A DNA stretch of 64,000 nucleotides, taken from contig NZ_CP075584.1 of the NCBI RefSeq assembly GCF_027594785.1, positions 1,178,001-1,242,000 of the forward strand, given 5' to 3'. Positions 34,476-44,247 of this stretch are shown here, in pieces. This DNA is from Cryobacterium breve (GTDB lineage Bacteria; Actinomycetota; Actinomycetes; Actinomycetales; Microbacteriaceae). The position numbers and the translations under genes are program-made. The first letter of the stretch is position 1, and each line of letters begins with the position of its first letter. The notes under the pieces are model-generated. The model worked only from the letters and a program-made list of their open reading frames with translations, made no database searches and was not told where the DNA came from.

Positions 34476-35882
34476 TCAGTCGGCGGGGCCTGCGGTGAGG
34501 GTTGCGGACGCGGTGTGGGTTGCGCCGGCGGTGTCCGTCCAGGTGATCGTGACCGCGTCGCCGGGGTTGTACGCGTCGAGGGTCGAGGTGAGCGCGGCGG
34601 CCGAGGCGATCGTCGTGCCGTCGACGGCGGTGATGGTGTCTCCCGCGACGATTCCGGCTGCCGCTGCGGCCGAGCCGTCGACGACCGCGGTGATCAGGGC
34701 CGAGTCACCGGTCGTTGCCGTCGAGCCGGTGGTGCCGGATGCCGCGCCGAGGCTCCCGCGATAGCTGCGGCCGTTGACCGACCCCGTGTCCGTCGACGCG
34801 GTCGCGCTCGAACCGACCGCGACGCCGAGGAACGCCGGGTAGCCGATCGTGACAGTGCTGGTTTCGACGCCGGCGTGGATCAGGGTGACGACGTCGAGGG
34901 CCGCGTCGATCGTGATCGCGAAGCCGCTGATCGCGGCCGTCCCCGAGGACGCCGCCGTGTCGATGCCGATGACCTCACCGTCGGCGTCGTAGAGCGGCCC
35001 GCCAGAGTCGCCGGACTGGATGTCCGCGTCGACCTGGATCAGTCCGGTCAGGGTCTCGGCGTCCGTGGAGTCCTCGCCCGACGCTGTGATGGTCTGGCCG
35101 ACGCTCGTGACGCTGCCGGCCGCTGCGGTGAGGGTGCTCGTTCCGCCCGCGTTACCGACCCCGGTCACCGCGTCCCCCGCCGCAACCGTGGAGGTCGTGT
35201 CGAGCGTCGCGGGGACCAGCCCGGAGGCATTCTCGAGTTTCAGCACGGCGATGTCCTGCGAGGCGTCGGTACCGACGACATCCGCGACATAGCTCACGCC
35301 GGTCGAGACGACCGTCACGCTGATGCTCGTCGCGCCGTCGATGACGTGGTTGTTGGTGAGGATTTCACCGCTCGAGGTGAGCACGATGCCGGTGCCGGCC
35401 GCTTCCGCGCTCTGGTACGTGAGGACGGTATCGATGACGACGACGCCGACCGACTGCGCGGCCGTCGCCGCAGTGGTGTCGAGGGCGGTGGCCGTCGTGG
35501 CGGATGCGGTTCCGGACCCGTAGTTGGAGGGGCCGCCGGGGCGCAGGCCGGAGGTACCGAGCCTGGCTGAGGAACTCGAGGTGCCCGATGAGCCGGTCGT
35601 CCCCGAAATCGAGCCTGAGCCGCTCCTGCCAGACGTCGAGCTGCTCGACGCGGCTGCGGCGACGACCTGGGCGACGGCCATCGAGGAGAAATACAGGCCG
35701 GCGCCCGTCGTCGCTGTGACGAGAGCTGCGGCGAGTCCCATCGAGACGATCACACCGGCCCGGAAGCGCGGCCGGTGGAAGGCCGGGTTGACGACCGGTG
35801 AGGCGGGGCTGATGTCGGTGGGTTCCGTGCCCCTGGGTTCGGTGCCAGTCGGTTCGGTGCCAGTCGGTTCGGTGCCAGTCAT
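34476..35882 (-). CDS. HtrA-like membrane-anchored S1C serine protease with PDZ domain
   Basis: 468 aa. The N-terminus has four GTEPT-type repeats, then one membrane helix (AGVIVSMGLAAALVTATTGA), a Ser/Gly-rich linker, a trypsin-like domain (about 165-365) and a PDZ domain (about 375-465). Catalytic residues: His in LTNNHVID, Asp in QDIAVLKLEN, Ser in QSGDSGGPLY. The protease lies outside the membrane and is likely for envelope quality control or signalling. Start ATG 35882 follows AAAGGATCCC; the longer in-frame start at 35939 adds charged residues only. Downstream is the perfect palindrome. Confidence 0.88.
   Translation of the reverse strand: MTGTEPTGTEPTGTEPRGTEPTDISPASPVVNPAFHRPRFRAGVIVSMGLAAALVTATTGAGLYFSSMAVAQVVAAAASSSSTSGRSGSGSISGTTGSSGTSSSSARLGTSGLRPGGPSNYGSGTASATTATALDTTAATAAQSVGVVVIDTVLTYQSAEAAGTGIVLTSSGEILTNNHVIDGATSISVTVVSTGVSYVADVVGTDASQDIAVLKLENASGLVPATLDTTSTVAAGDAVTGVGNAGGTSTLTAAAGSVTSVGQTITASGEDSTDAETLTGLIQVDADIQSGDSGGPLYDADGEVIGIDTAASSGTAAISGFAITIDAALDVVTLIHAGVETSTVTIGYPAFLGVAVGSSATASTDTGSVNGRSYRGSLGAASGTTGSTATTGDSALITAVVDGSAAAAAGIVAGDTITAVDGTTIASAAALTSTLDAYNPGDAVTITWTDTAGATHTASATLTAGPAD
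35821..35880. repeat. 15-bp tandem repeat coding GTEPT at the HtrA N-terminus
   Basis: Units at 35821-35835, 35836-35850, 35851-35865 and 35866-35880; the last three are identical. They encode the start of the protease before its membrane helix. This is a likely copy-number-variable stretch in the cytosolic tail. Confidence 0.85.
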
Positions 35883-36034
35883 TGTGGGATCCTTTTCCTC
35901 CGGGTGACGGCCGTACCGTCGCGACTGGTTCCCACCCAAGTCCCGAAAGCTATCGGATTTCTATGAGGCGCCGCGGTGTCGGCCAAGAGGGTCCCGCCCA
36001 TCGGCTGTGAGCCCCTCCGGGCCGGCCGGGCCGG

Positions 36035-39000
36035 TCAGACGAGGACTGTGCTCGCGATCTCGCTGAAGCCCTGGTCGGTGACGGTGACCTCGAGCTTCGC
36101 CGGGATCTGTTCCTTCATCGAATCCACGTGGCTGATCAGGCCGATCGTACGGCCACCGGCACGCAGGCCGTCGAGGGTGCTCATCGCGGTCTCGAGCGTT
36201 TCGCTGTCGAGCGAGCCGAAGCCCTCGTCGACGAAGAGGGTGTCGAGTGCGATGCCTCCGGCCTGGTGCGAGACGACCTCGGCGAGTCCGAGAGCCAGGG
36301 CGAGGGAGGCGAGGAAGGTCTCGCCGCCGGAAAGCGACTGGGTCGGCCGGGCCCGACCGGTGTGCTGGTCGAGGATCGCGAGTCCGAGTCCGGACTGGGT
36401 GCCGCGGTACTGCAGCGAATCGTCGTGTTCGAGGACGTATCGGCCCCCGGTCATGTCCCGCAGCCGACCGTTCGCGGCGAGGATGATCTCCTCGAGTTGC
36501 GCGGCGAGAACGTAGGTTTCGAGTTTCATCCTTTTGGTGTTCGGTTCCTCGCCATGCACGACCGCGGCGAGCTCCCGCACCTGGGCCTGGGTCACGAGGA
36601 GGGTCGCGGAAGTGGCGGCAAGGGCACGTGCCTCGGCGACGACGACGGCCAGTTCATCCTGGCGGACGGCGAGGGTACCCTGCGCGGCGAAGGCAACGTC
36701 CCTGGCCTCGGCGGCGGCGGTCCTGGCTGCCCTGGCCGGTTCAAGGTCGAGAGCGGCACCGGGCAGGCCGGCGAGCTCCGGTTCGGCCAGCACGGCGCGC
36801 ACGGCGGCGAGCTGGTCGTCGTGGGCACGGATGCCGGTCTCCCGCGTCGCGATTTCGGCCGGCGTGAGTCGTGCGGTGACGACCTCCGCCTCGTCGGCGA
36901 ACCCTTCGGCGGCGAGGCGCTCGGCGACGGCTGCTGAGGCGGCGGCAAGGGCACGATCCCGTTCGCCGCTGAGCGCGCGGGCCGTCTCGAGGGTGCGGCC
37001 CGCCTGGAGTTCGGTGCGCAGGCTCTCCGCCCGTTCGGTGACGGAGGCGTAGCCCGCCGATTGCCGGTTGACGCGTTCCTCGATCGCGATGCGGCGGCCA
37101 CGGAGTTCGGTGAGCCGGGTCGCAGCGTCGTCCCTGCCGGAGCGGACTCCGGCGAGGGTCTCCCGCGCGTGGTCGAGCTCGGCGCGCAGCCGCAGCCGCT
37201 CGGCACCGAGTTCTGTCTCCCGTGCCGCCGCCGTGCGTGCGCTCTCGACCGCGGTGAGCGCGGCGGCACGCGTTGCCGCGCGATCGGCCTCTGTTCCCGG
37301 GCCCGCGGCGGCGCGGGAGGCGGCGGCGCGCGCACCGAGGGTGAGGACATCCTCGTTGCTGCTCCCGAGGTCGCCCTGGGCCCGGGTCATGTCGGCAAGG
37401 GCGGCCTCGATGTCGGCGTCGGTGACCGGCTCACCAGGAGCCTCAGCGGGGTGCGGATGCGTCGTGGACCCGCACACCCCACAGGGTTCGCCGGGAACGA
37501 GCCGGCCGGCGAGCTCGCCGGCGTGATCGGCCAGCCGCTTGGCGACGAGGTCCCGGTAGTGCCCGGCGGCGTCTGCGTTCTCGGCGGCCGCGGCCGCATG
37601 CCTGCTGCGTGCGGCGTCGAGGTCCGCCTCGAGTGCGGCAGCTTCTGCGGCTGCGGCTTCGGCGGCCACCGCGCGGGCGAGGGAAACGACGGACTCCGGT
37701 TCGCGGGCGGCGTCGCGAGCGAGCACGGCGAGGTCCCGGTCGAGGTCGTCGAGGAGGGCGGGCGCGGCGTCGATCCGGGCCTGGAGCCCGTCGAGGGTGG
37801 CCTGGACCTCGGAGAGCCCGGCCTCTGCGGACCCGATCCCGGCGTTGATGGCCGGCAGTTCTTCTTCGGCCGCGAGGACATCGTTCAGGGACCCGAGCTG
37901 TTCGAGGAGCAGGTCGATGGTGGCAGAGACCGGCACGGCATCCTGGTCGTCGTTCTGGTCATCCACGTCGGAACCGTGGACCGTGAGCCAGGTCTCCCGA
38001 GCCGCCACCTCTGACCGAGCCGCTTCAAGGGCAGCGTCGAGGGCAGCGGACTCGGCCTCGATCTGGGGCAACACCCGGCCTGCGCGGTGCGCGGCGGCGA
38101 GGCGTTCACGGTCGGCGTCGACAACGGCGCTGCGCTCGTCGAGCACGGCCAGGCCGGCGGCGGCGGTGTCCCTGCGGTCCTGGCGGGCGCGCATCTCGTC
38201 CTGGGCGCGAAGCGCTGCGGTCGCGTCGGCCAGTGCGGCGTCCGCGGCGGAGGCTGCGGCGACGGCGACGGCGAGTGCCTGCTCGAGTTCGGCGGTGGCC
38301 GCGTCGAACCAGGCCAGGTCCCGTGCCGCGGTGCCCGACGCGGCGGCTGCGGGCCGGTGCCGGGCCGCAGCCTCCGCGAGTGCGTCGAGCCGCACGCGCA
38401 CTCCGGTGAGTTCGTCGTCGAGGGCCTTGCGACGGGTGATGAGTTCGGTCTCCAGGCTCTGGAACCTGCTGGTGCCGAAGAGGGTGCGCAGGACCTCGCG
38501 GCGATCGTCGGTCTTGGCGAGCAGGAAGCGTTGGAACCGGTTTTGAGCGAGCAGGATCACCTGCAGGAACTGGTCCTGTTTGAGCGGCAGGATGCGGGCG
38601 AGCTCATTCCCGACGTCGACGGGGCGCGCGGCGATACCCCGCCAGCCGCCCTCGGCACCGGCAGTACCGACGGCACCGGCGGCACCGACGGCACCGGCGT
38701 CGTCCGTATCGGGGTCACGGATGTCGAGCCGGGCGTCGGGTGCGGACAGCGTCGTGCCGGTGCCGCGCTTCTTGGCCTTGAGGTACTTGGGAGTGCGGAA
38801 GATGCGATAGTCGTGCCCGTTCAGGCCGAACTCGAGCTCGACGTAGGTGGGGTCACCGGGTTCGCAGTGGTCGCTGCGCAACTGCGACTCCGTGCCCTCG
38901 TAGCGCGGAACACTGCCATAGAGGGCGAAGCAGACTGCGTCGAGGATGCTGGACTTTCCCGCACCGGTCTTGCCCGTGATCAGGAAGATACCGTCGTCAT

Positions 39001-39076
39001 CGAAGTGCTCGAAGTCGACGACCTGCTCGTTCTTGAACGGGCCGAACCCGGCGAGCTTCAGGCGCTTGATCTTCAC
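36035..39076 (-). CDS. sbcC: Nuclease SbcCD subunit C
   Basis: 1013-aa SMC-like ATPase that, with SbcD, removes hairpins and covalently blocked DNA ends. Walker A GKTGAGKSSILDA at about 35; long coiled coil in the middle with the zinc hook CGVC at about residue 530 (GEPCGVCGSTTHPHP); C-terminal signature LSGGETFLASLALALG and Walker B LFVDEGFGSLDSETL. An Ala/Gly-rich insertion (GAVGAAGAVGTAGAEGG) sits near residue 110-125, a local repeat in the DNA around 38640-38700. Start ATG 39076, 25 bases after the SbcD stop. No frame break. Confidence 0.95.
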   Translation of the reverse strand: MKIKRLKLAGFGPFKNEQVVDFEHFDDDGIFLITGKTGAGKSSILDAVCFALYGSVPRYEGTESQLRSDHCEPGDPTYVELEFGLNGHDYRIFRTPKYLKAKKRGTGTTLSAPDARLDIRDPDTDDAGAVGAAGAVGTAGAEGGWRGIAARPVDVGNELARILPLKQDQFLQVILLAQNRFQRFLLAKTDDRREVLRTLFGTSRFQSLETELITRRKALDDELTGVRVRLDALAEAAARHRPAAAASGTAARDLAWFDAATAELEQALAVAVAAASAADAALADATAALRAQDEMRARQDRRDTAAAGLAVLDERSAVVDADRERLAAAHRAGRVLPQIEAESAALDAALEAARSEVAARETWLTVHGSDVDDQNDDQDAVPVSATIDLLLEQLGSLNDVLAAEEELPAINAGIGSAEAGLSEVQATLDGLQARIDAAPALLDDLDRDLAVLARDAAREPESVVSLARAVAAEAAAAEAAALEADLDAARSRHAAAAAENADAAGHYRDLVAKRLADHAGELAGRLVPGEPCGVCGSTTHPHPAEAPGEPVTDADIEAALADMTRAQGDLGSSNEDVLTLGARAAASRAAAGPGTEADRAATRAAALTAVESARTAAARETELGAERLRLRAELDHARETLAGVRSGRDDAATRLTELRGRRIAIEERVNRQSAGYASVTERAESLRTELQAGRTLETARALSGERDRALAAASAAVAERLAAEGFADEAEVVTARLTPAEIATRETGIRAHDDQLAAVRAVLAEPELAGLPGAALDLEPARAARTAAAEARDVAFAAQGTLAVRQDELAVVVAEARALAATSATLLVTQAQVRELAAVVHGEEPNTKRMKLETYVLAAQLEEIILAANGRLRDMTGGRYVLEHDDSLQYRGTQSGLGLAILDQHTGRARPTQSLSGGETFLASLALALGLAEVVSHQAGGIALDTLFVDEGFGSLDSETLETAMSTLDGLRAGGRTIGLISHVDSMKEQIPAKLEVTVTDQGFSEIASTVLV

Positions 39077-39101
39077 GTCGTACTCCTCGTGGTTCCGGTG
39101 C

Positions 39102-40295
39102 TCACTGGGTGACTTCCCTCAGTTCCCCGGCCGCGAGAATTTCGGCGACGAGGTCCCGCTCGAACTCCGTCTGCCCGACACCATTGCGCACGAAGCTCAG
39201 GAAGCCGGCGACGATATCGGGATCGGTCTGTCGGTTGATCCGTTCGGCGTAGCTCTCGCTTCCGGTGTCCATGACGACGGCCGGCCGGTGTTCGAGGGTG
39301 ACGCAGTACGGGAACCGTTTCTGGAGTGCGCGCATGGCGTCGAGGGGACGGACCTGGTCTGTCAGCACGGCCGACACCCAGTCGCCGTCGAATGCCGCGA
39401 ACCGGTCTTCGGTGAGGAGTTCCTCGAGTTCGCCGGTGAGCACGCTGAGCCTGCGGGGAACCGGGAGGGCGACCCACTCGATCTCGAGTTCTGCGCCCTT
39501 CCCCGGACTGTCAGGGCCGAGGTCGATCTGCCAGGCGCCACGGGGCTTGGCGGCCTCGGCAAAGGAATAGTGCAGGGGCGCTCCCGAGTAGCGGACCCGG
39601 TCTTCGAGCCTGGCCCGCCCGTGGATGTGCCCGAGGGCGACATAGTCCGGCCCCTCGAACACGCTGACCGGCACGAGGTCGAGCCCGCCGGCGGTGATGT
39701 CCCTCTCGACGTCACTCGACTCCTGCGTGGCCGCGACGCCGGCCGCGAAACAGTGCGCGAGCACGACAGAGCGGCCGCCGCGAACCAGGAGGTCCGCCCG
39801 GATCTGCTCCATGGCGAAGGCGAGCACCTGCACGTGGGTCTTGAGCGTTCGTTCCGGGCGCGCTTGATTGGCATAGTGATGCCGAATCAGTGCCGGTTCG
39901 AGGAAGGGGATGCCGTAGAAATGCACCGGACCGTGCTCGTCGGTGAGAGTGACCGGCGAGGCGACCTGTTCGGGCCGGGTGATCACATGGATGCCGGCAA
40001 GGCCGGCCCACTCGGACTGGAACCCGAGTCGGGTGGCCGAGTCGTGGTTGCCGCTCGTCATGATGACCTGCGCTCCGGCCCGCCGGATCTCGCGGAGGGC
40101 CGTCGCGAGCAGGGTGTAGCTGTCGGCAGAGGGCATCGCCGAATCGAACACGTCGCCGGCGACGACGACCACGTCGATTGATCGATCGCGGACCACATCG
40201 ACGAGTGCGCCCAGCACGATCCGGAGATGGTCGAGGGTCGAGTGCGTGTGGAACGTGCGACCGATGTGCCAGTCCGACGTGTGCAGGATCCTCAT
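39102..40295 (-). CDS. sbcD: Nuclease SbcCD subunit D
   Basis: 397-aa Mre11-family nuclease. Metallophosphoesterase motifs: ILHTSDWHIGR, VVVAGDVFDSAMPS, VIMTSGNHDSATRLG, LAHCFAAG, VALGHIHGRARL. It acts as Mn-dependent endo/exonuclease with SbcC, encoded directly downstream. ATG 40295 opens MRILHTSDWHIG, the usual start. The operon order sbcD-sbcC is typical. The upstream 180 bases hold the divergent fructose operon promoter. Normal length, no break. Confidence 0.95.
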   Translation of the reverse strand: MRILHTSDWHIGRTFHTHSTLDHLRIVLGALVDVVRDRSIDVVVVAGDVFDSAMPSADSYTLLATALREIRRAGAQVIMTSGNHDSATRLGFQSEWAGLAGIHVITRPEQVASPVTLTDEHGPVHFYGIPFLEPALIRHHYANQARPERTLKTHVQVLAFAMEQIRADLLVRGGRSVVLAHCFAAGVAATQESSDVERDITAGGLDLVPVSVFEGPDYVALGHIHGRARLEDRVRYSGAPLHYSFAEAAKPRGAWQIDLGPDSPGKGAELEIEWVALPVPRRLSVLTGELEELLTEDRFAAFDGDWVSAVLTDQVRPLDAMRALQKRFPYCVTLEHRPAVVMDTGSESYAERINRQTDPDIVAGFLSFVRNGVGQTEFERDLVAEILAAGELREVTQ

Positions 40296-40364
40296 GGTCG
40301 TCACGCTACCGCCCAGCACCGACACGGCCCCGTCGGCCCGCCCACGAACATCCATCTTTGTTCT

Positions 40365-40400
40365 TCTGTGTTTTCCTTGACAAACAAAAAGAAACACAGA
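40365..40400. promoter_or_regulatory. Inverted repeat operator of the fructose operon
   Basis: Perfect 9-bp arms TCTGTGTTT (40365-40373) and AAACACAGA (40392-40400). The -35 box lies between the arms and the -10 at the right end, so a DeoR-type repressor bound here would block polymerase. The sequence is unusually A/T-rich for this genome. FruR, encoded just downstream, is the likely binder. Confidence 0.7.
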
Positions 40401-40406
40401 TATCGT
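40377..40406 (+). promoter_or_regulatory. Promoter of fruR-fruK-fruA
   Basis: Consensus -35 TTGACA at 40377-40382 and a -10 of GATATC (40399-40404) or TATCGT (40401-40406), 16 or 18 bases apart. About 65 bases of leader precede the fruR ATG. The leader has no obvious hairpin. Confidence 0.65.
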
Positions 40407-40475
40407 GGACACCATCCTGATCGAAGCGATCGGGCCGCGCAGTGGCGGGGGGTCACTCAAAGACGAGGAGGTATC

Positions 40476-41265
40476 ATGTTTGCGGAAGAACGGCAGGCGT
40501 TGATCGCCGAACTCGTCACAACCGCCAGCCGGGTCACCGTCAATGAACTCGCAACTCGCTTCGACATCACCCCGGAAACAGTGCGCCGCGACCTCGATAC
40601 GCTCGAAGGTTCGCGGCAGTTGCGTCGAGTCCACGGCGGCGCCGTGGCCCTGGACCGCCTCAGCCTCTCCGAGCCGAGCCTGGCCGAACGGCAGACCCAG
40701 CGACACGACGAGAAAGAGCGCATCGCCGCTGCCGCGTTCGCCATGATCCCGACCAGCCAGTCCGGATCGATCATCCTCGACGCCGGCACCACGACAGAAC
40801 TCCTCGCCGACCGCCTCGCCGACTGGACCTCCGCTGGCCCCGACGACCAGGCTCCTCGTCATCACGAACGCCGTGCCGATCGCGTACAAGCTGGCCGGCA
40901 ATGAGGAGATCCAGCTCCACCTCCTCGGCGGTCGCGTCCGCGGCCTGACCCGCGCGGTCGTCGGCCAGAGCACGATCGCCCAGCTCGAGGGACTCCGCCC
41001 CGACATCGCCTTCATCGGCGCCAACGGCGTACACGCCATCTTCGGTCTCAGCACCCCCGACCTCGTCGAATCGTCCGTGAAGACCGCCATCGTGCGGTCG
41101 GCACGGCTCGTCGTCGCGCTCGCCGATTCCACCAAGCTTGACGAGGAAACCCTCGTGCGGTTCGCCGCCCTCGGCGACATCGACGTCCTCATCACGGACG
41201 CCCTCCCATCACCGGAACTTTCCGCGGCCCTGGCCGTGGCTGACGTAGAGGTTGTGATCGCGTGA
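40476..41265 (+). CDS. fruR: DeoR/GlpR-family repressor of the fructose operon (one frame break)
   Basis: 262 aa after correction. The N-terminal winged helix has the DeoR signature: ERQALIAELVTTASRVTVNE and LATRFDITPETVRRDLDTLE, then RRVHGGAVAL. The C-terminal sugar-phosphate sensor domain has SIILDAGTTTELLAD, LLVITNAVPIAYKLA, HLLGGRVRG, and DIAFIGANGVHAIFGLSTPD. The inducer is probably fructose 1-phosphate, by family precedent. ATG 40476 has GAGGAGG upstream. The frame breaks at 40848-40854 (CAGGCTC for CAGCTC). Its stop overlaps the fruK start (GTGA). Confidence 0.85.
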
Positions 41266-42229
41266 TCATCACGCTTACCCCGAATCCGAGCCTGGATCGC
41301 ACGATCTCGCTCGACGGCGTTCTCGCCCGCGGCGAGGTCCAGCGCGCCGTGGCGAGCCACGTCGAGCCAGGGGGCAAAGGTGTCAACATCTGCCGCGCCC
41401 TCGAGGCCTCCGGCGTGGAGAGCCTCGCGATCCTGCCCGGCGACGCCCTCGACCCGGTGCTCATCGCGCTGTCCGATGCGGGCATCCCGCACCTCGGCAT
41501 GCCGATCGGCGCAAGCATCCGCAGCAATGTCGCGATCACGGAACCGGACGGCACCACGACGAAGGTCAACGTGCCCGGTCCGGTGCTGACCCCCGCGCAG
41601 CAGACCGAACTGATCGAGCTCGTGCTCGACCGGGCGGATGGCGCCGGCTGGGTCGTGCTCGCGGGCTCGCTGCCGCCGGGCGCTCCCGTCGACTTCTATG
41701 CGGACATCATCCGCCGGCTGCGCGCCCGCTACGGCGCCGCGGCACCAAGGTCGCCGTGGACTCCTCCGGCGCCCCGTTCGCAGCCGCTGTGAGCGCCGGC
41801 CCTAACCTGATCAAACCGAACGGCGAGGAACTCGCCGAGCTCACCGGCATCCCGGACCCCGCGGCCCTCGAGGGCAACCCCGCCATGGTCGCCGCGGCAT
41901 CCGCCCGGCTCATTGCCGGTGGTGTCGGCGCGGTCCTCGCGACCCTCGGCGCCCAGGGGGCCGTATTGACGACGAAGGACGGGTCCTGGCTCGCCCATAC
42001 TCCGCCCATGATCGCCGTGAGCACCGTCGGAGCCGGTGACTCGTCCCTGGCCGGTTTCCTGCTCCGCGACCTGGCCGGCGGAAGCGCCCCCGACGCGCTC
42101 CGTCAGGCGGCGGCCCACGGGGCCGCAGCCGCATCTTTGCCCGGATCAACCGTTCCGGCACTGAACCAAACAAAGCCCAGCGACGTCACCGTGACGCAGC
42201 TGACCCATCCAAAGGAGGATGTCCAGTGA
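41262..42229 (+). CDS. fruK: 1-Phosphofructokinase (one frame break)
   Basis: 322 aa after correction; phosphorylates fructose 1-phosphate to the 1,6-bisphosphate. PfkB motifs: MIITLTPNPSLDRTISLDGV, PGGKGVNICRALEASG, WVVLAGSLPPG, and the catalytic VGAGDSSLAGFLL with the base Asp. GTG start 41262 overlaps the fruR stop. The frame breaks near 41735-41745, where GCCGCGGCACC lacks one base; adding a G gives YGAAGTKVAVDSSG. This is a loss in a GC run, unlike the repeated insertion elsewhere. The C-terminal LTHPKEDVQ leads into fruA, with GTGA overlap. Confidence 0.87.
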
Positions 42230-44217
42230 GTGCACTGATCACCCCGGAGCTCGTCGCTCTGGATAAGAACCTCGGAGCCGCTCCCTCGAGCGTCATCCGG
42301 CGACTCGCCGAGCTCGTTGTCGGCGCAGGCCGGGCCACCGAGATCGAGAGCCTGTACGCGGATGCTCTCGCCCGCGAAGCGAAGACGGCCACCGGCATCC
42401 CGGGCGGCCTCGCCATCCCGCATTGCCGCTCCGCCGCCGTTACCGAGCCGACCCTCGCGCTCGCGCGCCTGTCGACCCCGGTCGACTTCGGCGCAGGAGA
42501 CGGCCCCGCAGACCTGGTCTTCCTGATCGCCGCGCCGGCAGGTGCGGACCAGGAACACCTTAAGATCCTCGCGAAGCTGTCCCGCTCGCTGATGAAGCCC
42601 GCGTTCACGGCCGCCCTGCGCGCCGCCAAGACGCCCGCAGAAATCGTCGAGCTCGTCACCAACGTCGTCTCCCCCGTTCCGGTCGCCGTCGGCGGCGGCA
42701 TTGCCGCCCCCGCGGCATCCGTCCCGACCGGCGTCAAGCGCCTCGTCGCCGTCACGGCCTGCCCCACCGGCATCGCGCACACCTACATGGCCGCTGAGGC
42801 CCTCTCCGCAGCAGCGGAAGCGGCCGGCGTCGAGATGCAGGTCGAGACGCAGGGTTCTGCCGGCCTCACCATGCTCGACCCGGCGATCATCGCCGCCGCC
42901 GACGCAGTGATCTTCGCAGTCGACGTCGACGTGCGCGGCCGCGAGCGTTTCGCGGGCAAGCCCGTCATCCAGGTTCCGGTCAAGCGCGGAATCGACGAGC
43001 CGGCCAAACTCATCGCGGACGCCATCGCGGCCTCCGAGAACCCGAACGCCCGCCGCGTCGGCGGGACCGCAGGGGCAGCGGAGGTCGACGAGAAGAACGA
43101 GCACCTCGGCCAGAAGGTCAAGCGCGCGCTTCTCACCGGTGTCAGCTACATGATCCCGTTCGTCGCCGGTGGAGGCCTGCTGATCGCACTCGGCTTCCTC
43201 CTCGGTGGCTACGAGATCACCAAGATCGCCGACGTCGTGACCCTGCAGAACAGCCTCTTCAACCTGCCGGACGGCGGCCTCCCGATCTACCTCGGCGCGG
43301 TCTTCTTCAAGATCGGCGCCCTGTCGATGGGCTTCCTGGTTCCGGCCCTCGCCGGGTACATCTCCTTTGCGATCGCCGACCGTCCGGGTATCGCTCCCGG
43401 GTTCGTCGCCGGTGCCGTCGCAGGGTTCATGGGCGCCGGGTTCCTCGGCGGCATCGCCGGCGGCCTGCTCGCCGGTGTCGCAGCGGCCAGCTTCGCGCGG
43501 CTCAACGTTCCGCGCTGGCTCCGTAGCCTGATGCCCGTCGTGATCATCCCGCTCATCGCCTCGATCGTCGCCTCCGGGTTGATGTTCCTCGTGCTGGGTG
43601 GTCCGATCGCCTGGCTCACCGCGGCGCTGAACACCTGGCTCACCGGCATGAGCGGCGCAGCGGCGATCGTCCTCGGACTGATCCTCGGACTGATGATGGG
43701 CTTCGACCTCGGTGGCCCGGTCAACAAGGTCGCCTATGCCTTCGCCGTCGCCGGCCTCGGCACCGCGACCCTGGCCAACCAGGCGCCGTGGCAGATCATG
43801 GCCGCCGTGATGGCCGCCGGAATGGTTCCGCCGCTCGCGATGGCCCTGGCCACCGTGCTCGACAAGAAGCTGTTCAGCCCGATCGAACGCGAGAACGGCA
43901 AGGCGGCCTGGCTGCTCGGTGCATCCTTCATCTCCGAGGGTGCAATCCCGTTCGCAGCGGCAGACCCGCTTCGTGTGATCCCGGCGAGCATGCTCGGCGC
44001 CGGTGTCACGGGCGCCCTGTCGATGGCCTGGGGTGTCACGAGCAAGGCCCCGCACGGCGGCATCTTCGTCTTCTTCGCGATCGACAGCTTCGCGCTGTTC
44101 GCCCTGGCCATCGCGATCGGCACCGTCGTCGCCGGCCTCGCGGTCATCGCCCTGAAGCGGTACACCACCAAGAAGGTCACCGCCGGAGTGGAAGCCCCGG
44201 TTCTCGTCACCGCATAA
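42226..44217 (+). CDS. fruA: Fructose PTS IIABC permease
   Basis: 663 aa with domains A-B-C in one chain. IIA (about 1-145) has the phosphorylated His in GGLAIPHCRSAAV. IIB (about 165-270) has the Cys in AVTACPTGIAHTYMAAE. IIC (about 300-650) has about nine membrane helices and the KAPHGGIFVFFAIDSFALF motif. It takes up fructose as fructose 1-phosphate using phosphate from HPr, encoded 2 kb downstream. The GTG start 42226 overlaps the fruK stop; AAGGAGG lies just upstream at 42213-42219. Intact. Confidence 0.95.
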   Translation: MSALITPELVALDKNLGAAPSSVIRRLAELVVGAGRATEIESLYADALAREAKTATGIPGGLAIPHCRSAAVTEPTLALARLSTPVDFGAGDGPADLVFLIAAPAGADQEHLKILAKLSRSLMKPAFTAALRAAKTPAEIVELVTNVVSPVPVAVGGGIAAPAASVPTGVKRLVAVTACPTGIAHTYMAAEALSAAAEAAGVEMQVETQGSAGLTMLDPAIIAAADAVIFAVDVDVRGRERFAGKPVIQVPVKRGIDEPAKLIADAIAASENPNARRVGGTAGAAEVDEKNEHLGQKVKRALLTGVSYMIPFVAGGGLLIALGFLLGGYEITKIADVVTLQNSLFNLPDGGLPIYLGAVFFKIGALSMGFLVPALAGYISFAIADRPGIAPGFVAGAVAGFMGAGFLGGIAGGLLAGVAAASFARLNVPRWLRSLMPVVIIPLIASIVASGLMFLVLGGPIAWLTAALNTWLTGMSGAAAIVLGLILGLMMGFDLGGPVNKVAYAFAVAGLGTATLANQAPWQIMAAVMAAGMVPPLAMALATVLDKKLFSPIERENGKAAWLLGASFISEGAIPFAAADPLRVIPASMLGAGVTGALSMAWGVTSKAPHGGIFVFFAIDSFALFALAIAIGTVVAGLAVIALKRYTTKKVTAGVEAPVLVTA

Positions 44218-44247
44218 CCAGCAAGTAGTACCATCACCGCATGAAGA

